A stretch of DNA of 17,418 nucleotides from Trebonia sp030042015 (GTDB taxonomy: Bacteria > Actinomycetota > Actinomycetes > Streptosporangiales > Streptosporangiaceae). Of the stretch, positions 13,869 through 17,418 are shown one piece after another. The DNA lies in assembly GCF_030042015.1 (NCBI RefSeq), contig NZ_JASIAL010000242.1, positions 1 through 17,418 of the forward strand, given 5' to 3'. The first letter of the stretch is position 1. Each line of letters opens with the position of its first letter. A program made the position numbers and the translations under genes. The notes beneath the pieces are model-generated. The model was given only the letters and a program-made list of their open reading frames with translations. It was not told the DNA's origin and made no database searches.

Positions 13869-14720
13869 GTGGCACGGGAGTGGACGGTTCTCGCGCGGGG
13901 ATTCGGCGTCCTCGAGGCTCCGGCGGTAGCCGATGACGGTGTCTACTTCAGCGACGTCACCGGAGGTGGCGTCTACCGGGTCGGCCAGTCGGGCACTCCC
14001 CCGGAAGTGGTCATCCCGAAGCGCAAGGGCGTCGGCGGGCTGGCGCTACACCGTGCTGGCGGCATTGTGATCACTGGGCGCGATGTTCGCCAGGTCGGTG
14101 CGGGCGATGACCGGGTGCTTCTCGAGTCCTCGGACGTCTGCTCGCCGGAGGGCACCGTTACTTCCTTCAACGACTTCTCCGTCGGCCCGGACGGGGAGCT
14201 TTACATCGGCACCGTACAGACGCCGATCGGGCGCCAGCGAGCCGACGACGAGTTGGTCAGTTCAGGCGATCTGATTGTCGTCAGGCAGCCCGGCGTCGTG
14301 AACGTGATCGCGACCGGCATCGGTTCCGCCAATGGCTGCGCGTACAGCACGTCGCACCTGTACCAAGTTGACTCCGCGAACCGCAAAGTCGTGCGCGTCG
14401 ACCATTCCACGGGACGCGTGGACTCGTACAGCACGACAGCCATCGACGGCATTCCGGACGGCGTCGCTCTCGACGCGGAGAGCAACCTGTGGATCGCGTT
14501 CTACGGTGGTGGCTGCCTTGCGGCCTTCGACCCCCAGGGCGAGCTCCTCCGTGTCGTGGACGTCCCTGCCCGGGGCGTCACGAGCGTCTGCTTCGGTGTC
14601 TCGGAGCAGACGGTCTACGCCACCACCGAGGACCACGAGGACGATCCCCGCCTTCGCGGCTGTCTGCTGGTCGCCTCCATCGACGTACTCGGTGCAGCGA
14701 TCCCGGTCGTGACTATCTGA
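13869..14720 (+). CDS. SMP-30/gluconolactonase-like beta-propeller protein
   Basis: From GTG 13869 the product is 283 residues, close to the usual length of this family. It has the expected metal-ligand positions of the six-bladed propeller: Glu16 in LEAPAV, Asn101 in SFNDFSVGPDG, Asn155 in SANG and Asp197 in IPDGVAL. Blade-like repeats (GVYFSDV, ELYIGTV, NLWIAFYGGG) are clear. Family members are mostly lactonases or related hydrolases using a divalent metal; no signal peptide is visible. The frame is open back to 13701, but residues before the GTG show no family similarity, and GGGAGGA lies upstream of this GTG. It is followed after 17 bases by the Liv-type permease, so it shares an operon with the transporter. 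A role in opening a lactone is inferred. Confidence 0.87.
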   Translation: MAREWTVLARGFGVLEAPAVADDGVYFSDVTGGGVYRVGQSGTPPEVVIPKRKGVGGLALHRAGGIVITGRDVRQVGAGDDRVLLESSDVCSPEGTVTSFNDFSVGPDGELYIGTVQTPIGRQRADDELVSSGDLIVVRQPGVVNVIATGIGSANGCAYSTSHLYQVDSANRKVVRVDHSTGRVDSYSTTAIDGIPDGVALDAESNLWIAFYGGGCLAAFDPQGELLRVVDVPARGVTSVCFGVSEQTVYATTEDHEDDPRLRGCLLVASIDVLGAAIPVVTI

Positions 14721-14737
14721 ACTAGGAGAGGGCGCAC

Positions 14738-16765
14738 ATGTTGCAGTACGTGCTCGCCGGCCTTGTACTTGGCGGCATCTATGCCATAGCCTCCGCGGGC
14801 ATCGTGGTCACCTACCGGGCGGCAGGCATCCTGAATTTCGGGTTCGGCGCGATCGCCTACTTCCTCGCGCGCATGTACTACTTCCTGAACACCCAGCACA
14901 GCTGGGGGATCCTGCCGGCGGCGATCGTCACCCTCGTGGTCGCCGCGCCGACGCTTGGCGTCGTTCTGTACTACGCGCTGTTTCGCCTCCTGCGTCTGGC
15001 GACACCGCTGATCAAGGTGGTGGCGACGCTTGGCGTCTCAGTCTGCCTGCCGCCCCTCGCGGTGGTCCTGTTCGGGAACGAGGACATTCAAGCGGCGCCG
15101 GGACTCGCCCCGGAGCCGGTCGCTGTCTACCACGTGCTCGGCGTGCCGGTGACGATGGACCAGATCATCGTGTACACCTCAGTGCTGCTCGTGGTCGTCA
15201 TCGGCGCTCTGGTGCTCCGGTTCACCGACGTGGGCCTGCGGGTGCGCGCGATGGTGGACTCGCCGGCGATGATGTCGCTCTCCGGCGCTAGCCCGAGCGC
15301 GGTTTCGGTCGGGGTCTGGGCGTCGACCACGTTCCTCGCAGGGCTTACCGGTGTGCTAGCCGGACCGATCATCGGCCTGTCGTCCCCGGACTACACGCTG
15401 CTGATGTGCTCGGCATTCGCTGCGGTGATCGCGGGCAAGCTCCGCAACCTGCCCGTCGCCGTGATCGCGGGGCTGCTCATCGGAATCTTCAGCAGCCTCG
15501 TGCAGGGCTACATGCCCGACACCAGCGGTCTTACCAACGACATCATCGCGAGTATCCCCTTCATCGTCGCCGCGGTAGTGCTGATCTACAACACCATCCG
15601 CTGGGGCCGGGTCAATGAGAGCGAGGGCGTCGGCGGGGCCCTTGATCGTGCCATCGCACCCCAGGCTGGCCCTCCCGTCGCGAAGACCACGAAGGGTGAT
15701 CTGCTGCTCCGCAGGCTTTCCGGCACCGCCGGCTGGCGGCCGTCGCTGGTGATCCTGGCAATCGTCGTCCTGCTGACGTTCATCTCCACCGACTACTGGG
15801 TCGGCCTCATCTCGTTCGGGCTCGCATACGGCATCGTGTTCCTCTCCTTCACGCTGGTGACCGGCGAAGGGGGCATGATCTGGCTCTGCCAGGTGTCATT
15901 CGCGGGCGTCGGCGCGATGACCACGGCCCAGCTTGTGACGAACCACGGCTGGCCCGTCACGCTCGCGATCCTCGCGGGGGGCATCGTCGCGCTGCCGATC
16001 GGGCTGCTGCTCGGGCTGCTCACGATCCGCCTCGGCGACTTGTATGTCGCGCTCGTGACTTTGATGTTCGGGCTCCTGGCCGACAACCTCGTGTTCTCGC
16101 AAAACATCTTCCTGCAGAGCGGCCTCGGCGTCAGCGTGAACTGGCCGTCGTACGTCCACAGCACCGCGCAGCTGGCACTGCTGTCCCTCGTCGTGTTCTG
16201 CGTGCTCGGCCTGGTCATCGTCAACCTGCGTCGCTCGACCACGGGCCTTGCCATGGGTGCGGTGCGCTGGAGCGAGTCGGGCGCCAAGACCATCGGCATC
16301 TCGGTCGTCGGGATGAAGGTGATCATCTCGGCGCTCGCGGCGGCGGTCGCCGGCATCGGTGGCGGACTACTCGCGATGAACGCTAACGCGGCCATCCCGG
16401 ACAACTTTGCCACGCTCACGGGCGTCATCTGGCTGGCTGTGCTGGTGACCGCGGGCATCAAATCCAATATCGCAGCGCTCTTCGCCGGGCTGATGTTCAG
16501 CGTCATACCCGGCGCTTTCGTTCTTTACCTCACCGGCAATTGGGGCCAGGTGCCGCCGATTCTGTTCGGCGTCGGTGCGATCATCCTTGCGACCGACCCC
16601 GAGGGCTTCGTGATGCAGAACGCCAAGGGACTCATGCGACTCATCCTCCGGCTCTTCGTGCAGGACACGGACAGCGCACCCGTCGCCGCCGGCCTCTCCT
16701 GGCACAGGGGAGAGGCGGGGCACGACCGAGCTGGACGCGTATCCCACGGAAGGGGCATTCGATGA
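14738..16765 (+). CDS. Fused LivH-LivM-type ABC transporter permease
   Basis: The 675-residue membrane protein contains both permease halves of a branched-chain amino acid type (HAAT) ABC importer. Residues 1-290 are LivH-like (LAGLVLGGIYAIASAGIVVT and GILNFGFGA near the start; LRVRAMVDSPAMMSLSGASP around 167-186). A hydrophilic linker (about 291-333) leads to a LivM-like half (about 334-640), with FTLVTGEGGMIWLCQVSFAG (371-390) and RSTTGLAMGAVRWSESGAKT (499-518), the likely ATPase-coupling loop. About 35 polar residues close the chain. Normally these are two genes. ATG 14738 follows TAGGAGAGGG. Its stop overlaps the ATPase start (ATGA, 16762-16765). This family carries amino acids, but also aromatic acids, urea and other small molecules, so the cargo is open. 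Confidence 0.94.
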   Translation: MLQYVLAGLVLGGIYAIASAGIVVTYRAAGILNFGFGAIAYFLARMYYFLNTQHSWGILPAAIVTLVVAAPTLGVVLYYALFRLLRLATPLIKVVATLGVSVCLPPLAVVLFGNEDIQAAPGLAPEPVAVYHVLGVPVTMDQIIVYTSVLLVVVIGALVLRFTDVGLRVRAMVDSPAMMSLSGASPSAVSVGVWASTTFLAGLTGVLAGPIIGLSSPDYTLLMCSAFAAVIAGKLRNLPVAVIAGLLIGIFSSLVQGYMPDTSGLTNDIIASIPFIVAAVVLIYNTIRWGRVNESEGVGGALDRAIAPQAGPPVAKTTKGDLLLRRLSGTAGWRPSLVILAIVVLLTFISTDYWVGLISFGLAYGIVFLSFTLVTGEGGMIWLCQVSFAGVGAMTTAQLVTNHGWPVTLAILAGGIVALPIGLLLGLLTIRLGDLYVALVTLMFGLLADNLVFSQNIFLQSGLGVSVNWPSYVHSTAQLALLSLVVFCVLGLVIVNLRRSTTGLAMGAVRWSESGAKTIGISVVGMKVIISALAAAVAGIGGGLLAMNANAAIPDNFATLTGVIWLAVLVTAGIKSNIAALFAGLMFSVIPGAFVLYLTGNWGQVPPILFGVGAIILATDPEGFVMQNAKGLMRLILRLFVQDTDSAPVAAGLSWHRGEAGHDRAGRVSHGRGIR

Positions 16766-17418
16766 CAGCGAATCTGGAAACGCCGGACATCGTGCTCTCC
16801 GCAGAGGGCGTCACTGTGCGCTTCGGCGGGCTCGCGGCGTGCTCGTCCGTGTCGATAGAAGTGGCGCGGGGGGAGTTCGCGGGTCTCGTCGGCCCGAACG
16901 GTGCAGGCAAGTCCACGCTGTTCAACGTCTTGTCGGGACTCCAGCGGCCGAACGAGGGCAGCGTGTGGCTGGCCGGCAAGGACGTCACGAGGATAAGCCC
17001 GCAGCGGAGGGCTCGGCTGGGCCTCGGGAGGACCTTCCAGCAGCCGGAGCTTTTCATGGAGCTGACGGTGCGTGAGCACCTCGTGCTCGCGTACCGCTCC
17101 TTCCATGCCCGGCGCCGGCTCTGGGCCGACATGTTCACCGCCGGCTCGCTGCGTCCGGTCGATCCCAGGGAACGCGATCGGATCGACCGGCTGGTCGATG
17201 CCCTGATGCTGACGGGTGTCGCCGACCAGACGGCCGACACGCTCCCGCTCGGTACGAGCCGGCTCGTCGAGGTCGGCCGGGCGCTCGCGACCAGCCCCTC
17301 GGTGCTGCTGCTTGATGAGCCCCTCTCCGGCCTCGACGCCAATGAAGCGAAAGAACTCGCGGCCACACTCCGTCGCATCTACCGGGAGGAGAACGTAGCG
17401 GTGCTCCTCGTCGAGCAT
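16762..17418 (+). CDS. LivG-type ABC transporter ATP-binding protein (cut by window end)
   Basis: The first 219 residues are visible. Walker A is GPNGAGKST (44-52), the Q-loop is in RTFQQPELF (Gln93), and the signature region reads LPLGTSRLVEVGRAL (161-175). Walker B is VLLLDEP (181-187), the D-loop is SGLD (189-192), and the last visible residue is the H-loop His219. The LPLGTxRLVE form in place of LSGGQ and the insert between Q-loop and signature (about 110-158) are typical of LivG rather than LivF. It starts at ATG 16762 after GGAAGGGG and overlaps the permease stop. It powers import with the fused permease. The LivF partner and the periplasmic-type binding protein are expected downstream of the window. 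Confidence 0.95.
   Translation, partial: MTANLETPDIVLSAEGVTVRFGGLAACSSVSIEVARGEFAGLVGPNGAGKSTLFNVLSGLQRPNEGSVWLAGKDVTRISPQRRARLGLGRTFQQPELFMELTVREHLVLAYRSFHARRRLWADMFTAGSLRPVDPRERDRIDRLVDALMLTGVADQTADTLPLGTSRLVEVGRALATSPSVLLLDEPLSGLDANEAKELAATLRRIYREENVAVLLVEH

Noticed and set aside
12662..13936. Plus-strand 424-codon frame opposite LysR 2
   Set aside because: It is the mirror frame of a well-supported LysR gene. The matching long plus-strand frame opposite LysR 1 (9949-10989) arises from the paralogy, not from a conserved antisense gene.

Overview
The window is high-GC DNA with many GTG starts, four-base ATGA/GTGA overlaps between genes, and a short-chain dehydrogenase of the mycofactocin-associated type. 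Together these point to an actinomycete (Actinomycetota); the genus cannot be read from the sequence. It looks like one catabolic locus of 15 genes, cut at both ends. No RNA gene, insertion sequence, CRISPR array or origin was seen, and no gene-free stretch exceeds 300 bases.

Layout. (1) 1-224, plus strand: the C-terminus of a membrane protein, followed by hairpins up to about 326. (2) 365-9761, minus strand: a tightly packed operon. In transcription order it encodes acyl-CoA dehydrogenase B, an AtuA/DUF1446 protein, a DUF4387 protein, a FAS1-like/MaoC-type double-hotdog dehydratase, acyl-CoA dehydrogenase A, an aldehyde dehydrogenase, a mycofactocin-type SDR, a 3Fe-4S-type ferredoxin, an unrecognised 67-residue protein and an unusual class III CoA-transferase. 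(3) 9762-10041: a control region with two adjacent perfect inverted repeats around an A/T-rich patch. (4) 10042-10947, minus: LysR regulator 1, divergent from an acyl-CoA synthetase (11170-12648, plus). (5) 12692-13588, minus: LysR regulator 2, a close paralogue of regulator 1, divergent from an SMP-30/lactonase-like gene (13869-14720), a fused LivH-LivM permease (14738-16765) and a LivG-type ATPase cut by the window end.

How the genes may work together (inference): the Liv-type ABC transporter imports an organic acid or similar small molecule. SMP-30 could open a lactone. The SDR and aldehyde dehydrogenase could oxidise an alcohol to an acid, and the ligase or CoA-transferase could form the CoA thioester. 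The two acyl-CoA dehydrogenases, possibly one heteromeric enzyme, and the hotdog dehydratase would then carry out desaturation and hydration. AtuA plus DUF4387 would act on a later intermediate by chemistry that is not established. The ferredoxin suggests a cytochrome P450 or other oxygenase encoded elsewhere. AtuA was named from acyclic terpene (citronellol/geraniol) utilisation, but the geranyl-CoA carboxylase subunits of that pathway are absent here, so the substrate remains open. The two LysR genes share a duplicated upstream element (11037-11071 and 13674-13708), which suggests the two divergent units are co-regulated.
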